This document shows positions 47,294 to 57,400 of a stretch of 64,000 nucleotides of DNA, one piece after another. How positions within the stretch are numbered: the first letter of the stretch is position 1; each line of letters starts with the position of its first letter. Below the pieces are notes generated by a model. It was not told the origin of the DNA. It saw only the letters and a list, made by a program, of their open reading frames with translations, and made no database searches. Source of the DNA: Bifidobacterium aquikefiri (GTDB lineage: Bacteria; Actinomycetota; Actinomycetes; Actinomycetales; Bifidobacteriaceae). Made by a program: the position numbers and the translations under genes. The stretch is from assembly GCF_002259795.1 (NCBI RefSeq), contig NZ_MWXA01000005.1, positions 1-64,000 on the forward strand, given 5' to 3'.

Positions 47294-48775
47294 CTAGTCG
47301 CCGAACAGGATTTCGTCCCAGCTGGGAACGGCAGAACGTCCTGACTTCTTCTTGGAAGAATCCTGATTCTGACCGGATTCCTTCGAAGCACCGGTGGCCT
47401 TGCCGGTATTCCAGGTTCGTTGATGCGAAGCCTGTGTTGACGATTGTGGTGATTGAGACCTCGCGTCTTCTTCAGCAGCGTGAGGTTCTCGCGCAATGGT
47501 GCTGGAGCGTGGAGTATTCCTGTCTGCACCCTCACCTTGCTGATCAGCGGTACGCACTGGTTGTTGGTCGTTGCGCTGCTGCCCGCTGTGGGAATGTTGC
47601 GAGGCGGCATTCGCCTTGCCATGAGTGGTCTTGTACATCCAGGAGCTGTATTTGTTAACGTGCCTGCGCTCATGCTCATCTGACTGTTGCTCATCTGACT
47701 GTTGCTCATCTGAGCGTTGTTCATCTGAGCGTGTGCCCGGATGCTGTGATGTTGCACCGGATCCATCGTTACCGCTGTTTTCCTCCCCTTCGATGTATGC
47801 CATGCTGCTGCTGACATCCGCAATCTCAGCATCGCGCGGAGAGAAGTCGATATCGGGTTCATCATTGTGGTAAACGCCATTGAACGTGGCAGATTCTCCG
47901 TCTGCCGAGGTATTACCTGAATATGAGTTGCCATCGCTGTCGAACGCGTTATGCACGGACAATTCGTCACGCTCAGCTTCTCTACGGGTTTTGGTATCAG
48001 CAAGCGATTCACCATTCCTGTGTGAATCATGCGAGATGGGTGTAGCCTGACTGGTCACAGCGAGATCGGCTTTTTGCAGAGGCAGATTCTCCGATGCTGT
48101 CTCATCCTCGTTTTCCATCCATGCGAATGGGAGGGGACCACGACCATCAAGAACCTGTTCCAACGACGATGTTCCATGTGAAGGTTGATTGTTGGGCACA
48201 CCAATGAGGCGTTTGGCCTGACGGTTGAGAGGGCTGACCGTGTTGTCACGGATATTCCAGTTCCAGTCGGCAGTGATGATACGTCCAGAGGATTGGAATT
48301 GTGCACGAATTCTCCACGGTTCATGCCCTCGGCGTGTTGCGGACCACGTTATGGAAGACATCGTGATGCGAGCGTTACGCAAAGTCATTTCGATCAGTTC
48401 GCCATAACTCTTGGCCTTGGAGTTTGGTGGAACGGCGACAGTCAGGAATTGATCAATTGCGTACTTTTTCTCGGTCTCCACGGGTGTGGAAAAGCGCCGT
48501 ACCAATGCTTGCGCAATGTTGAACTGGCGTGCAACCGACTCTGGATCGGCACCCGCACGAATGTACGATTGAATTCTGGAAATAGGAAGAGCCGATGATG
48601 ACTGAGGTGAAGGAAAACCTTCCTCTTCGGCGCGAATCTGCTTCGCCTCGAGGATCCCGCGTTCGAGTGTGTCATCCACGCGCACAGCGAAATGCCGATG
48701 GTCGAACACGAACACGAGGTCTCCACCATCACTCACATGGTCAAATTGCGCTATTCTTAGCGGTTCTTCGGGCAT
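47294..48775 (-). CDS. sepH: Septation protein SepH (DUF3071)
   Basis: 493 residues. The N-terminal ~200 residues match the DUF3071 part of SepH: LRIAQFDHVSDGGDLVFVFD, ADPESVARQFNIAQALVRRF and ATRRGHEPWRIRAQF. The helix-turn-helix within it belongs to the family. SepH stimulates FtsZ assembly in streptomycetes. The remaining ~290 residues are polar and disordered, with a fourfold tandem repeat of SDEQ type encoded at 47676-47735. The C-terminus ends in SAVPSWDEILFGD, the conserved tail seen in this family. An AAGGT site precedes the ATG. The next gene, DUF4193, is divergent. Confidence 0.88.
   Translation of the reverse strand: MPEEPLRIAQFDHVSDGGDLVFVFDHRHFAVRVDDTLERGILEAKQIRAEEEGFPSPQSSSALPISRIQSYIRAGADPESVARQFNIAQALVRRFSTPVETEKKYAIDQFLTVAVPPNSKAKSYGELIEMTLRNARITMSSITWSATRRGHEPWRIRAQFQSSGRIITADWNWNIRDNTVSPLNRQAKRLIGVPNNQPSHGTSSLEQVLDGRGPLPFAWMENEDETASENLPLQKADLAVTSQATPISHDSHRNGESLADTKTRREAERDELSVHNAFDSDGNSYSGNTSADGESATFNGVYHNDEPDIDFSPRDAEIADVSSSMAYIEGEENSGNDGSGATSQHPGTRSDEQRSDEQQSDEQQSDEHERRHVNKYSSWMYKTTHGKANAASQHSHSGQQRNDQQPVRTADQQGEGADRNTPRSSTIAREPHAAEEDARSQSPQSSTQASHQRTWNTGKATGASKESGQNQDSSKKKSGRSAVPSWDEILFGD
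47676..47735 (-). repeat. 15-bp tandem repeat inside sepH, four units
   Basis: Units at 47676-47690, 47691-47705, 47706-47720 and 47721-47735. The first two are identical (TCATCTGACTGTTGC on the plus strand) and the last two diverge slightly. They encode repeated SDEQ(Q/R). Unit length is a multiple of three, so copy-number change keeps the frame. Confidence 0.9.
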
Positions 48776-48931
48776 ATTCGTACCTTACTTCCTTCCAACG
48801 CTTCCATTCTATTGTGCACTAACTACGGCGTTTTACGAGTATTTATGCTGAAGTTCGTGTGCCTGACCAAAAATCGTGTATCCTATGGCGCAGTGCTCGG
48901 CACAGCACCACGTTATGACGAAAGGAAAACA

Positions 48932-49225
48932 ATGGCTCAGGACTATGATTCCCCACGCAACAAGGATGACGACGAGGAGTCCTTGCAGGAGCTTGGGAAA
49001 GGGTCGCAAAATTCGTCGAACGATATCGATGACGATGAGAATGCCATCGCCGAAGACTATGAACTGCCCGGCGCCGACTTGAGCAATGAGGATTCTTCGG
49101 TCACGGTGATTCCAATGCAAGGTGACGAATTCATCTGTTCAGTGTGCTTCTTGGTAAAACATCGCAGCCAATTGGCTTACATGGATAAAGATGGTCAGCC
49201 GGTTTGCAAGGAGTGCGCCGCCTGA
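48932..49225 (+). CDS. DUF4193 family zinc-ribbon-like protein
   Basis: 97 residues. An acidic first half (DDDEES, DIDDDENAIAEDYELPGAD) is followed by CSVCFLVKHRSQLAY and VCKECAA, two CxxC pairs that could bind zinc. The pattern matches DUF4193, found across actinobacteria and often encoded next to dut. Function is unknown; RNA polymerase or nucleic-acid contact has been guessed for such acidic zinc proteins, but nothing here proves it. AAAGGAAAAC precedes the ATG at 48932. Its stop overlaps the dut start (TGATG). Confidence 0.88.
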   Translation: MAQDYDSPRNKDDDEESLQELGKGSQNSSNDIDDDENAIAEDYELPGADLSNEDSSVTVIPMQGDEFICSVCFLVKHRSQLAYMDKDGQPVCKECAA

Positions 49226-49695
49226 TGTCGTTTGACGAGCAATATAACGAACCAGAACAGAGCGAAGTGCTCATCGTTCTCGACGGTGAGCACTCTCACA
49301 TTCCGGCATACGAGCATACCGGGGACGCCGGTGCCGATCTGCGTACCAGCATCGATTTCACACTTGAACCTTTTGAACGCAGACTTGTCCCTACGGGAAT
49401 TCGCATCGCACTACCAGCTGGATATGTAGGTCTTGTACACCCTCGTTCCGGTTTGGCGGCAAGGCAGGGTGTAACCGTTCTCAACACACCAGGAACCATT
49501 GATTCAGGGTATCGGGGTGAGATCAAGGTCACGCTGATCAATCTGGATGCCCATGAGCCGGTAACTTTCCACAGGGGCGACCGCATCGCACAGCTGGTGA
49601 TACAACGATACGTTGAAGCCCGCTTCATTCAGGCACAAACCCTTCCGGGATCGGATCGATCCGAGCGTGGATTTGGTTCGACGGGAATTGCGTAG
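49225..49695 (+). CDS. dut: dUTP diphosphatase
   Basis: 156 residues, trimeric dUTPase. It hydrolyses dUTP to dUMP, keeping uracil out of DNA. All five motifs are present: GDAGADLRT, HPRSGLAARQG, NTPGTIDSGYRGEIKV, RGDRIAQLVIQ and the flexible tail RSERGFGSTG. The ATG overlaps the DUF4193 stop by one base (TGATG), so the two are translationally coupled. It is 77 bp ahead of the Rel gene. Confidence 0.96.
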   Translation: MSFDEQYNEPEQSEVLIVLDGEHSHIPAYEHTGDAGADLRTSIDFTLEPFERRLVPTGIRIALPAGYVGLVHPRSGLAARQGVTVLNTPGTIDSGYRGEIKVTLINLDAHEPVTFHRGDRIAQLVIQRYVEARFIQAQTLPGSDRSERGFGSTGIA

Positions 49696-49772
49696 CTACC
49701 CTTAGCGAAGTCCAACAGAGAAATCAGCCACACGAGTAGGATGATGAAGTTAGCCCTGCAGAAGGAGGAATG

Positions 49773-52229
49773 ATGGCAAGCACAGCGGATGAGCATGTGA
49801 AGCGATTGAACCAGTCTGCAGAGAGCCAGGTTGAAGGACGGGATCAGGGTGGGAGCGTGGATTCCGATCCGACTTCATCCAGGGATTCACAGCAATCGAA
49901 TGATGATGGCGAACGACTCCAGGATTTTTCATCCAGAGCTCTGGGTTGCGAGATCAGCAACGATCCTCTTGACCCACTGGCCCCGATCCTGAAGGTATGT
50001 CAATATCATCACCCAGACGAGGATATGACGATGCTTCCACGAGCGTACCGCCGTGCTGCCGTTCAGCATCGTCTGCAGCGTCGTAAATCCGGAGAACCAT
50101 ACATTATTCACCCGCTTGCAGTTTCGCAGATTCTTGCCGATCTTGGCATGGGTCCGATCGTCGTCTCTGCTGGTCTTCTGCACGATACCGTTGAAGACAC
50201 CGATTACACGCTTGATCAGTGTCGTAACGAGTTCGGAGATACGGTCGCTGGTCTGGTCGATGGTGTTACCAAGCTGACGAAGATGGATTATGGTGATTCT
50301 GCCCAGGCGGAGACCATTCGGAAAATGGTCGTGGCCATGAGTCGTGATGTCCGCGTCCTGGTTGTCAAGCTGGCTGATCGAGTGCACAATGCTCGAACCT
50401 GGCGCTATGTGAAGAGTTCAAGCGCGCAGCGCAAGGCGAGCGAAACGCTCGATGTCTATGCTCCACTGGCAAATCGTCTGGGAATGAATGCGATCAAGAC
50501 CGAGTTGGAAGAGCTGAGCTTCAAGGTACTTTATCCCAAGATCTATAACGAGATAGTGGTCTTGGTTGCCCGACGGGCAGGGCAGCGAGATGTGTATCTC
50601 AAACAGATTCTGCATGAGATCAAGGATGATTTGCACGATCAGGGTATCGAAGGTTCGGTGACCGGAAGACCAAAGGATTATTTCAGCATCTATCAGAAGA
50701 TGATTGTCCGCGGCCATGATTTCGCCAATATTTATGATCTGGTGGGCGTGAGAATTCTCGTCGATTCGATTCAGGATTGCTATGCGGCCCTTGGTGCCGT
50801 TCATGCACGATGGAATCCTGTTCCAGGGCGTTTCAAAGATTATATTGCGATGCCAAAGCTCAATATGTATCAGTCATTGCACACAACTGTCGTTGGTCCC
50901 GGCGGTAAGCCTGTCGAGATTCAGATCCGTACGTGGGACATGCATCGCAGAGCAGAATTCGGTATTGCTGCCCATTGGAAATATAAGGAAAATGGCTCTG
51001 CAGGGCGTGTTCTTTCCAAACCTGACAAGACCGATAGAAAGCGCCTGACACAGGAGAGTTCGGAACTGAGCGAGGCTGACAATCTCAAATGGATTCAGCA
51101 GCTGGCCGATTGGACGAGCGAGACACCGGATTCCGACGAATTCCTTGGGTCATTGAAAGAGGATCTGGGGTCGGCCGAGGTCTATGTCTTCACACCGAAG
51201 GGCATGATCGTCTCGCTTCCCGCTCATGCGACTCCAGTGGATTTTGCATATGCAGTGCATACGGAAGTCGGACATCGCACGATGGGTGCACGTGTGAACG
51301 GCCGTCTGATTCCTCTTGATACTGAACTTGAAAACGGCGATACGGTCGAGGTGCTGACCAGCAATTCCGAGAACGCAGGCCCATCACGTGATTGGCTGAG
51401 CTTCGTCAAGAGTCCGAAGGCACGGAACAAGATACGTCAGTGGTTCAGCAAGGAGCGTCGTTCTGAGGCCATCGATGAGGGTAAGGACGATCTCACTCGT
51501 GCCTTGCGCAAACAGAATCTTCCGGTGGCGAGTCTTCTTTCGAATGAAGCGCTCATCGGCATTGCGGATGAACTGAACTATCCCAATGCTGAGGCTGTAT
51601 ACGCCGCCTTGGGGGAAGGCCAGATTTCCACCCAGAATGTGATTTCTCGACTTGTCAAGGATGCCGGTCCATCTGAGGTCGATGACGAGGTTGAGCAGGA
51701 GGCTCTGCCTCTCAGCAAGTTCGAAGGACCACAGGAGAGTGGGTCTCAAGGCATATCGGTCAAGGGTGTTGGCGATGTCTGGGTGAAGCTTGCACGTTGC
51801 TGCACACCTGTACCAGGTGACGAGATCGAGGGTTTCATCACACGCAATCAGGGAGTCTCGGTTCATCGCGCCGACTGCCAGAATCTCATCGACTTGAAGA
51901 AACGACAGCCGGAACGCATAGTTCCCGTTTCCTGGACCAGCACCAAGGGTTCGTTCATGGTCAAGATTCAGGTCGAGGCGCTTGATCGCCAGCATTTGCT
52001 GTCCGATGTGACGCGAGTTTTGGCTGACCACGGGGTGAACATCCTATCAGGGAGCCAAGCAACTGGCAGAGATCGTGTGGCCGTGAGTCAATTTGTATTC
52101 GAAATGGCAGACCCACAGCATTTGAATCGTTTGTTATCCGCAGTTCGAAAAATCGACGGCGTTTTCGATGTCTATCGTCTCACGGGCGCCAAGGACTCGG
52201 CGGAATCGCGAATGAGGCACATTCAATAG
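49773..52229 (+). CDS. relA: Bifunctional (p)ppGpp synthetase/hydrolase Rel
   Basis: About 818 residues, the ribosome-linked stringent-response enzyme. A polar N-terminus (~65 residues) is followed by the HD hydrolase domain with HPLAVSQILADLGMG and LLHDTVEDTDYTL. The HDTVED motif is intact, so hydrolysis should be active. The synthetase domain shows GRPKDYFSIYQKM and YQSLHTTVVGPGG. Then come TGS (VYVFTPKGMIVSLPAHATPVDFAYAVHT), a zinc-finger/helical part (LARCCTPVPGDEIEGF) and ACT. GGAGG (49764-49768) fits the second of two adjacent ATGs (49773) better than the first (49770). Confidence 0.95.
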   Translation: MASTADEHVKRLNQSAESQVEGRDQGGSVDSDPTSSRDSQQSNDDGERLQDFSSRALGCEISNDPLDPLAPILKVCQYHHPDEDMTMLPRAYRRAAVQHRLQRRKSGEPYIIHPLAVSQILADLGMGPIVVSAGLLHDTVEDTDYTLDQCRNEFGDTVAGLVDGVTKLTKMDYGDSAQAETIRKMVVAMSRDVRVLVVKLADRVHNARTWRYVKSSSAQRKASETLDVYAPLANRLGMNAIKTELEELSFKVLYPKIYNEIVVLVARRAGQRDVYLKQILHEIKDDLHDQGIEGSVTGRPKDYFSIYQKMIVRGHDFANIYDLVGVRILVDSIQDCYAALGAVHARWNPVPGRFKDYIAMPKLNMYQSLHTTVVGPGGKPVEIQIRTWDMHRRAEFGIAAHWKYKENGSAGRVLSKPDKTDRKRLTQESSELSEADNLKWIQQLADWTSETPDSDEFLGSLKEDLGSAEVYVFTPKGMIVSLPAHATPVDFAYAVHTEVGHRTMGARVNGRLIPLDTELENGDTVEVLTSNSENAGPSRDWLSFVKSPKARNKIRQWFSKERRSEAIDEGKDDLTRALRKQNLPVASLLSNEALIGIADELNYPNAEAVYAALGEGQISTQNVISRLVKDAGPSEVDDEVEQEALPLSKFEGPQESGSQGISVKGVGDVWVKLARCCTPVPGDEIEGFITRNQGVSVHRADCQNLIDLKKRQPERIVPVSWTSTKGSFMVKIQVEALDRQHLLSDVTRVLADHGVNILSGSQATGRDRVAVSQFVFEMADPQHLNRLLSAVRKIDGVFDVYRLTGAKDSAESRMRHIQ

Positions 52230-52252
52230 GTAACAATCGCCATTTCAGTCTT

Positions 52253-52360
52253 CATTGTGAACTCATCGAAGTATAGACGTGCCAAATTGGCTGATTTTCC
52301 TGTGATAGCTAGAGAAATTACAGGAAAATCTTGATGTGATACTTCGATAAGTTCACAATG
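52253..52360. repeat. 22-bp inverted repeat enclosing an 11-bp inverted repeat
   Basis: Arms 52253-52274 and 52339-52360 pair with one mismatch. Inside, GATTTTCCTGT (52293-52303) pairs perfectly with 52320-52330. They lie between the convergent rel and DUF349 genes, directly beside the terminator at 52382-52436. Function is unknown; it may be an extra terminator or a relic of a small mobile repeat. Confidence 0.8.
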
Positions 52361-52381
52361 AGCGCTTTCGCTCACGATATA

Positions 52382-52436
52382 CGAAAAGAATGCCTCTGAC
52401 TACGAGCCATATGCGCAATCAGAGGCATTCTTTTCG
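52382..52436. terminator. Bidirectional terminator, 18-bp perfect stem
   Basis: CGAAAAGAATGCCTCTGA (52382-52399) pairs perfectly with 52419-52436. A-rich and T-rich arm ends make it a classic bidirectional terminator for the rel and DUF349 genes. Confidence 0.92.
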
Positions 52437-52446
52437 GTTGAGAGCT

Positions 52447-53919
52447 TCAGCGAATGGCGTTCAGCCATTGTTCCTTCGTCGCCTTTTCAGCTTGAAGCTT
52501 CTTGATCTTCTTTGCATCGCTGGTCGCGGCGATCTGGTCATCGATTTCCTTGAGCTGCGCATTCAGCTGATCCTCGAAGCTGGTCTTGCGAGCATCGGCC
52601 TCAGGATCTGACTGCTTCCACACAGCATCCTCAACTGACTTGATCTGCTTATCGACGGCATCCAGACGGCTTTCGATGCGATGGACGTCCTCACGTGGGA
52701 CATAGCCGATCTGATCCCATTCTTCTTGGATGGCTGCAAGCTGTTGACGTGCTTTCTTGGCGGCGGTGTCATCCTTGACGGGGAGCAGAGCCTCTGCCTT
52801 GGCGACAAGAGCCTCTTTCTTGACAAGGTTGGCCTTCTCATCACTTGAAGTCTGGTCGCGATCGCTTTGACGCGCGTTGAAGAAGGTGTCGGCGGCAGCG
52901 CGGAATTTGGCCCATAGGTCATCGTCCTCGCGACGACCTGCACGACCTGCCTGCTTCCAGCGATCCATCAATGCGTTGAAGCTGCGTGAAGTCTCGCCCC
53001 AGTCAGTGGAGTTCTCCATTGACTCAGCTTCGGCAATGATTGCTTCCTTGGCTTCTTTTGCCTTGGTATGCTCGGCATCTCGCATCTGTGCCCACTTGCG
53101 ACGACCTTGATTGAATGTGGTGCGTGCAGAGGAGAATCGCTTCCACAATTCATCGGCAATGGTCTTGTCAAGCCTGACGCTGTTGCGCTGGTGATTCTGC
53201 CACTCGTCAAACAGCGAGCGGAATTTGTCTGCAGTGGAACGCCAATTGGTGTTGTCTCCGAGTGAGGCAGCCAATTTCTCCGCCTTCTCGACGATCACCG
53301 TGCGCTCTTGCCTGGCCAGATCCTGAGCCTTTTTGCGCTCGTCGGCCAGCTTCTGCCTCTTCTCGGCTCCCTCAGTCTTGAGACTGCCAAGCTGTGCTTT
53401 CAACGCTGTCAGATCGCCAACGACCTGTGGTTCTGCTGTCTCATTTTCCAATGTCTTCAGTGATTCATCGATTTCATGAGGCTTGATTGCGGCACTCTTC
53501 AGCCGTGCCTCGAACAGATCAAGTTTCGCCTTCAGCTCGAGATAGCGTGTCGCATAGAGATTGAGTGCCTCGCCAGGCTTGGCATCGGGGAATTCGCCGA
53601 CTTTGCGATCGATGCCATTCTCGGTGACGAATACATCGCCCTTATCATCAACGTGGCCGAATGATTGCGCCTTCGCAATCGCCTCGTCCGAGTAGCTGAC
53701 CGCCGCAAGTGGTGCAGATGGTTTGCCGGCTGGCTGCTTCTTTGCAAAGGCCGCAGGTGATGGCGCGTGAGGCTTGGGAACATTGGTATGTGCGGGCTGC
53801 TTCGAGGCTTCGAGATTGGACGCAGCTGGCCTCAGTGAAGACCCCTGCGAAGCGCTACCGTGATCGTTGTCTTGGGGTGTCTGAGTGTTTACGGGTGTGG
53901 TGGCTGTTTCATCGGCCAT
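52447..53919 (-). CDS. DUF349 domain-containing protein
   Basis: 490 residues. A Pro/Ala/Ser/Gln-rich N-terminus (~80) leads to several DUF349 repeats (about 200-420), each with a W-x-x-x-x-x-F-R or LWKRF pattern: NTNWRSTADKFRSLFDEW, ADELWKRFSSARTTFNQGR and DDLWAKFRAAADTFFNARQ. The C-terminus is a long helical, coiled-coil-like segment. Function is unknown; it is found widely in actinobacteria. CTAAGGAGCT precedes the ATG. It is convergent with rel and divergent from hisS. Confidence 0.9.
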   Translation of the reverse strand: MADETATTPVNTQTPQDNDHGSASQGSSLRPAASNLEASKQPAHTNVPKPHAPSPAAFAKKQPAGKPSAPLAAVSYSDEAIAKAQSFGHVDDKGDVFVTENGIDRKVGEFPDAKPGEALNLYATRYLELKAKLDLFEARLKSAAIKPHEIDESLKTLENETAEPQVVGDLTALKAQLGSLKTEGAEKRQKLADERKKAQDLARQERTVIVEKAEKLAASLGDNTNWRSTADKFRSLFDEWQNHQRNSVRLDKTIADELWKRFSSARTTFNQGRRKWAQMRDAEHTKAKEAKEAIIAEAESMENSTDWGETSRSFNALMDRWKQAGRAGRREDDDLWAKFRAAADTFFNARQSDRDQTSSDEKANLVKKEALVAKAEALLPVKDDTAAKKARQQLAAIQEEWDQIGYVPREDVHRIESRLDAVDKQIKSVEDAVWKQSDPEADARKTSFEDQLNAQLKEIDDQIAATSDAKKIKKLQAEKATKEQWLNAIR

Positions 53920-54001
53920 GGCCAGCTCCTTAGCTTGTGGGATAGAGGGATCGCGAAAGAGGGTGTCACCTTTTCCGCAACCTCACCTATTATATGGAAT
54001 C

Positions 54002-55393
54002 GTGGCTAAAGGTGCATCATTATCCGGATTTCCGGAGTGGCTTCCCGAAGAACGGGTTGTCGAACAACAGGCAATTGATACGTTACGCAGGATTTTTGAG
54101 CTCAATGGGTTCCTGGGAATCGAGACCAGAGCGGTCGAACAAGGCTCCAGCCTGCTGAAAAAGGGAGAGACCAGCAAGGAGATCTATCTGCTGAGTCGAC
54201 TTCAGGAGGAGGGTCAGGAAAATGACACGCCGATTGAGGATCGTCTGGGTCTGCATTTCGATTTGACGGTGCCTCTGAGTCGGTATGTGGTCGAGAATTC
54301 AGGCGCCCTGACATTTCCATTCAAGCGTTGGCAGATTCAAAAGGTCTGGCGCGGAGAGCGTCCCCAGGAGGGACGCTTCAGAGAGTTCATCCAGGCTGAT
54401 ATCGATGTGGTCGGCAATGGTGAGCTTCCAGAGCATTATGAGGTTGAGCTGCCGCTTGTCATGGTGAATGCAATGGAGAGCCTTCGAGCGTTCGGACTGC
54501 CCAAGGCAACTGTGCATGCCAATAATCGCAAGCTTTCCGAAGGTTTCTATCGGGGCATTGGTCTGAGCGACATTGAAGGCGTGCTTCGTGAAATCGACAA
54601 GCTTGACAAGGTCGGAGCCGACGAAGTGACCAAGCTTCTCATCGACACCTGCGGTGCTACATCAGATCAGGCCGATGCCTGCCTTCGACTCGCAGAACTT
54701 TCCGCATCGACGGGAGCGGATCTTGAATCGCAGTTCAATGAGCTCAGCAGGCAATGCGGCATCGACGAGACTTCCAAGGCTTTCGAACTGGCGCAACAGG
54801 GATTGTCAACCTTGGCCATGATTGTTGATGAATCGTCCAGGATTCGACCCGGCTCGGTCATCGCTGATTTGAAGATCGCGCGTGGGCTTGATTACTACAC
54901 CGGATCGGTGTACGAGACTTTCTTGGAAGGTGCAGAATCGCTTGGTTCGATCTGCTCTGGCGGACGCTACGACAATCTCGCGTCTCAAGGGAATCGCAAA
55001 TATCCAGGTGTCGGTCTTTCCATAGGTTTGTCGCGTCTTGTCTCCTATATGCTCCACGGTGCCCAGGCACACGCCTCGCGGGTTTCTCCTGCTTGCGTAC
55101 TCGTCGCCGTCTGGAATGAGGAGAGCAGGGGAGAGAGCAATCGCATTGCACGTGAACTACGCGTCAGAGGCATCTCGACAGATGTCTCGCCAAAGGCTGT
55201 GAAGCTCGGCAAGCAAATCCGCTATGCCGATCATCTCGGCATCCCCTATGTCTGGTTCCCGGCAACTGATGATGCCGAGGAATCGGTGAAGAATATCGTT
55301 ATGGGAGAACAGCTTCCGGCCGGCACGAAGTCTTGGACTCCAGATAGTGTGTATGCCCAGCAAACCGTGCAATTTGGCAGCGATAAAGGCTGA
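54002..55393 (+). CDS. hisS: Histidyl-tRNA synthetase
   Basis: 463 residues, class II synthetase. Motif 1 is near FPEWLPEERVVEQQAI and motif 2 near FKRWQIQKVWRGERPQEGRF. The His-binding signature RGLDYYTGSVYET and the Gly-rich motif 3 (YPGVGLSIGLSRLV) follow. A C-terminal anticodon domain completes it. The start is GTG 54002, as family members start near KGASLSGFPEWLPE. The ribosome-binding site is weak. It is followed by aspS at 86 bp; no terminator separates them. Confidence 0.94.
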   Translation: MAKGASLSGFPEWLPEERVVEQQAIDTLRRIFELNGFLGIETRAVEQGSSLLKKGETSKEIYLLSRLQEEGQENDTPIEDRLGLHFDLTVPLSRYVVENSGALTFPFKRWQIQKVWRGERPQEGRFREFIQADIDVVGNGELPEHYEVELPLVMVNAMESLRAFGLPKATVHANNRKLSEGFYRGIGLSDIEGVLREIDKLDKVGADEVTKLLIDTCGATSDQADACLRLAELSASTGADLESQFNELSRQCGIDETSKAFELAQQGLSTLAMIVDESSRIRPGSVIADLKIARGLDYYTGSVYETFLEGAESLGSICSGGRYDNLASQGNRKYPGVGLSIGLSRLVSYMLHGAQAHASRVSPACVLVAVWNEESRGESNRIARELRVRGISTDVSPKAVKLGKQIRYADHLGIPYVWFPATDDAEESVKNIVMGEQLPAGTKSWTPDSVYAQQTVQFGSDKG

Positions 55394-55478
55394 TTTCCCC
55401 AGGGAATCCGGCAATCAGTTCTCCTGTTTTGCCAATTGAATGTTGTGTAATGGTGTGTCGAATAGGAATAGAGGAGTT

Positions 55479-57278
55479 ATGGGCCAGTCGGCTTACAGAA
55501 CGCATTATGCCACCGAAGTGACCGAGGCGGAGATCGGCAAGGACGTTACCGTCTCAGGTTGGGTTGATCGCAGAAGGGATCATGGTGGTGTGGCCTTCAT
55601 CGATTTGCGTGATCAGACCGGCCTGGTTCAGATCGTTATCTACGATGAAGAGATTGCGCGACCCTTAAGAAGCGAATTCGTGGTCGAGATCAAGGGCGAG
55701 GTTCGCGCCCGTCCAGATGGCAATGAGAACACCCATCTTGCGACTGGCAAGATTGAAATAGTGGCAAGGGATGTCACGATTCTTGCAAAGTCCGAAGCCC
55801 TGCCCTTCCAGGTTTCCACAGCATTGGAGAATGAATCCGAAAACAAGCTTCCCGGCGAGGACACCAGACTGAAGTATCGTTATCTCGATCTGCGCCGTCC
55901 CGCCATGCAACGCACCATTCGCATGCGCGCCAAGATGAGCAAGGCAGCTCGCGAGGCTCTCGACGAGATGAACTTCTGCGAGATCGAAACACCGACACTT
56001 ATCAAGTCCACGCCAGAGGGCGCACGTGACTTTCTTGTTCCCGCGCGCCTGATTCCAGGTTCATGGTATGCATTGCCGCAGTCACCACAGCTATTGAAAC
56101 AGCTGCTGATGGTCAGCGGTTTCGAAAAGTACTATCAATTGGCTCGCTGCTACCGTGACGAGGACTTCCGTGCCGACCGTCAGCCTGAATTCACCCAGCT
56201 CGACATTGAAATGAGCTTTGTTGATCAGGAGGATGTCATGGCGATGGCCGAGAAGGTCATTGCGAATATCTGGAAGAGCGCAGGTTTTGAGGTCAAGCTT
56301 CCAATTCCGCGCATTTCCTGGACCGATGCGATGAACAAGTATGGTTCAGACAAGCCCGATCTTCGCTTCGGCAACCAGATTGTCGAGCTCACCGATTACT
56401 TCAAGAACACGCCGTTCCGCGTGTTCCAGAACCCTTACGTCGGTGCCGTGGTCTACAAGGGTGGTGCCTCACTTCCACGTCGACAGTTTGACGCATGGCA
56501 GGAATGGGCGAAGCAGCGCGGAGCCAAGGGTCTCGCGTATGTACAGTTTGAAGAAGACGGCAATCTTAAGGGACCGGTCGCCAAGAATCTCTCAGATGCA
56601 GAACGTAATGGCCTCAAAGAGGCAGTTCATGCCGAGAACGGTGATGCCGTGTTCTTCGCCGCAGGTCGTCGTGAGACCTCGCAGCTCCTGCTCGGTGCCG
56701 TTCGCGTTGAGATTGCACGTCGCCAGGGATTGCTCAAGCCAGATGAGTTCGCATTGACGTGGGTTGTCGACTTCCCGCTCTTCAAGCAGGCAGATGATCC
56801 TGACGATGATGACGTTGCAGTCGGCCACTCCAAGTGGACTTCGATGCATCATCCATTCACCATGCCAAGCGCGGATTGGATCGACAACTTTGACCAGGAT
56901 CCTGAGCATGCCATGAGCGACAGCTACGACATTGTGTGTAACGGTGAGGAAATCGGCGGTGGTTCGGTCCGTATTCATCGTGATGACATTCAGAACCGTG
57001 TCTTGAAGGTTCTGGGCATCACGCCGGAAGAAGCTCAAGAGAAGTTCGGGTTCCTGCTTGATGCATTCAAGTTTGGTGCCCCTCCTCACGCTGGCATTGC
57101 TCTTGGCTGGGACCGCACGGCTCAGCTGCTCGCTGGTGTTGGTTCCATCAGAGACGTCATCGCATTCCCGAAGCTTGGCAGTGGCCAGGATGCACTTACC
57201 GGTGCCCCGGCGCCAATCACCGATGCGCAGCGCGCAGAAACTGGTGTTGACTACGATCCTGACGAGGACGAAGACTGA
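55479..57278 (+). CDS. aspS: Aspartyl-tRNA synthetase
   Basis: 599 residues, bacterial-type class IIb. An N-terminal OB fold ([21 protein letters not shown]) binds the anticodon. Catalytic motif 2 reads [21 protein letters not shown] and motif 3 is [13 protein letters not shown]. The bacterial GAD insertion lies between. The C-terminus is acidic (DYDPDEDED). The ATG at 55479 follows GAGGAG at short spacing. The pair hisS-aspS is common in actinobacteria. Whether it also charges tRNA-Asn cannot be told here. Confidence 0.95.
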   Translation: MGQSAYRTHYATEVTEAEIGKDVTVSGWVDRRRDHGGVAFIDLRDQTGLVQIVIYDEEIARPLRSEFVVEIKGEVRARPDGNENTHLATGKIEIVARDVTILAKSEALPFQVSTALENESENKLPGEDTRLKYRYLDLRRPAMQRTIRMRAKMSKAAREALDEMNFCEIETPTLIKSTPEGARDFLVPARLIPGSWYALPQSPQLLKQLLMVSGFEKYYQLARCYRDEDFRADRQPEFTQLDIEMSFVDQEDVMAMAEKVIANIWKSAGFEVKLPIPRISWTDAMNKYGSDKPDLRFGNQIVELTDYFKNTPFRVFQNPYVGAVVYKGGASLPRRQFDAWQEWAKQRGAKGLAYVQFEEDGNLKGPVAKNLSDAERNGLKEAVHAENGDAVFFAAGRRETSQLLLGAVRVEIARRQGLLKPDEFALTWVVDFPLFKQADDPDDDDVAVGHSKWTSMHHPFTMPSADWIDNFDQDPEHAMSDSYDIVCNGEEIGGGSVRIHRDDIQNRVLKVLGITPEEAQEKFGFLLDAFKFGAPPHAGIALGWDRTAQLLAGVGSIRDVIAFPKLGSGQDALTGAPAPITDAQRAETGVDYDPDEDED

Positions 57279-57400
57279 TCTCCGCCCATTCCATGTGAGT
57301 TACTCCACACATACAACCCCCCGACTCATAGACGAAACGACTATTGTGGTATTCCCAAGGGGATGCCACAGGTCAAGGGTCTTATGAATCGAGGGGTTTC

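Noticed and set aside
47676-47735. Possible CRISPR array (regular 15-bp repeats)
   Set aside because: Units are contiguous, without spacers, and lie in frame inside sepH. No cas genes are present.
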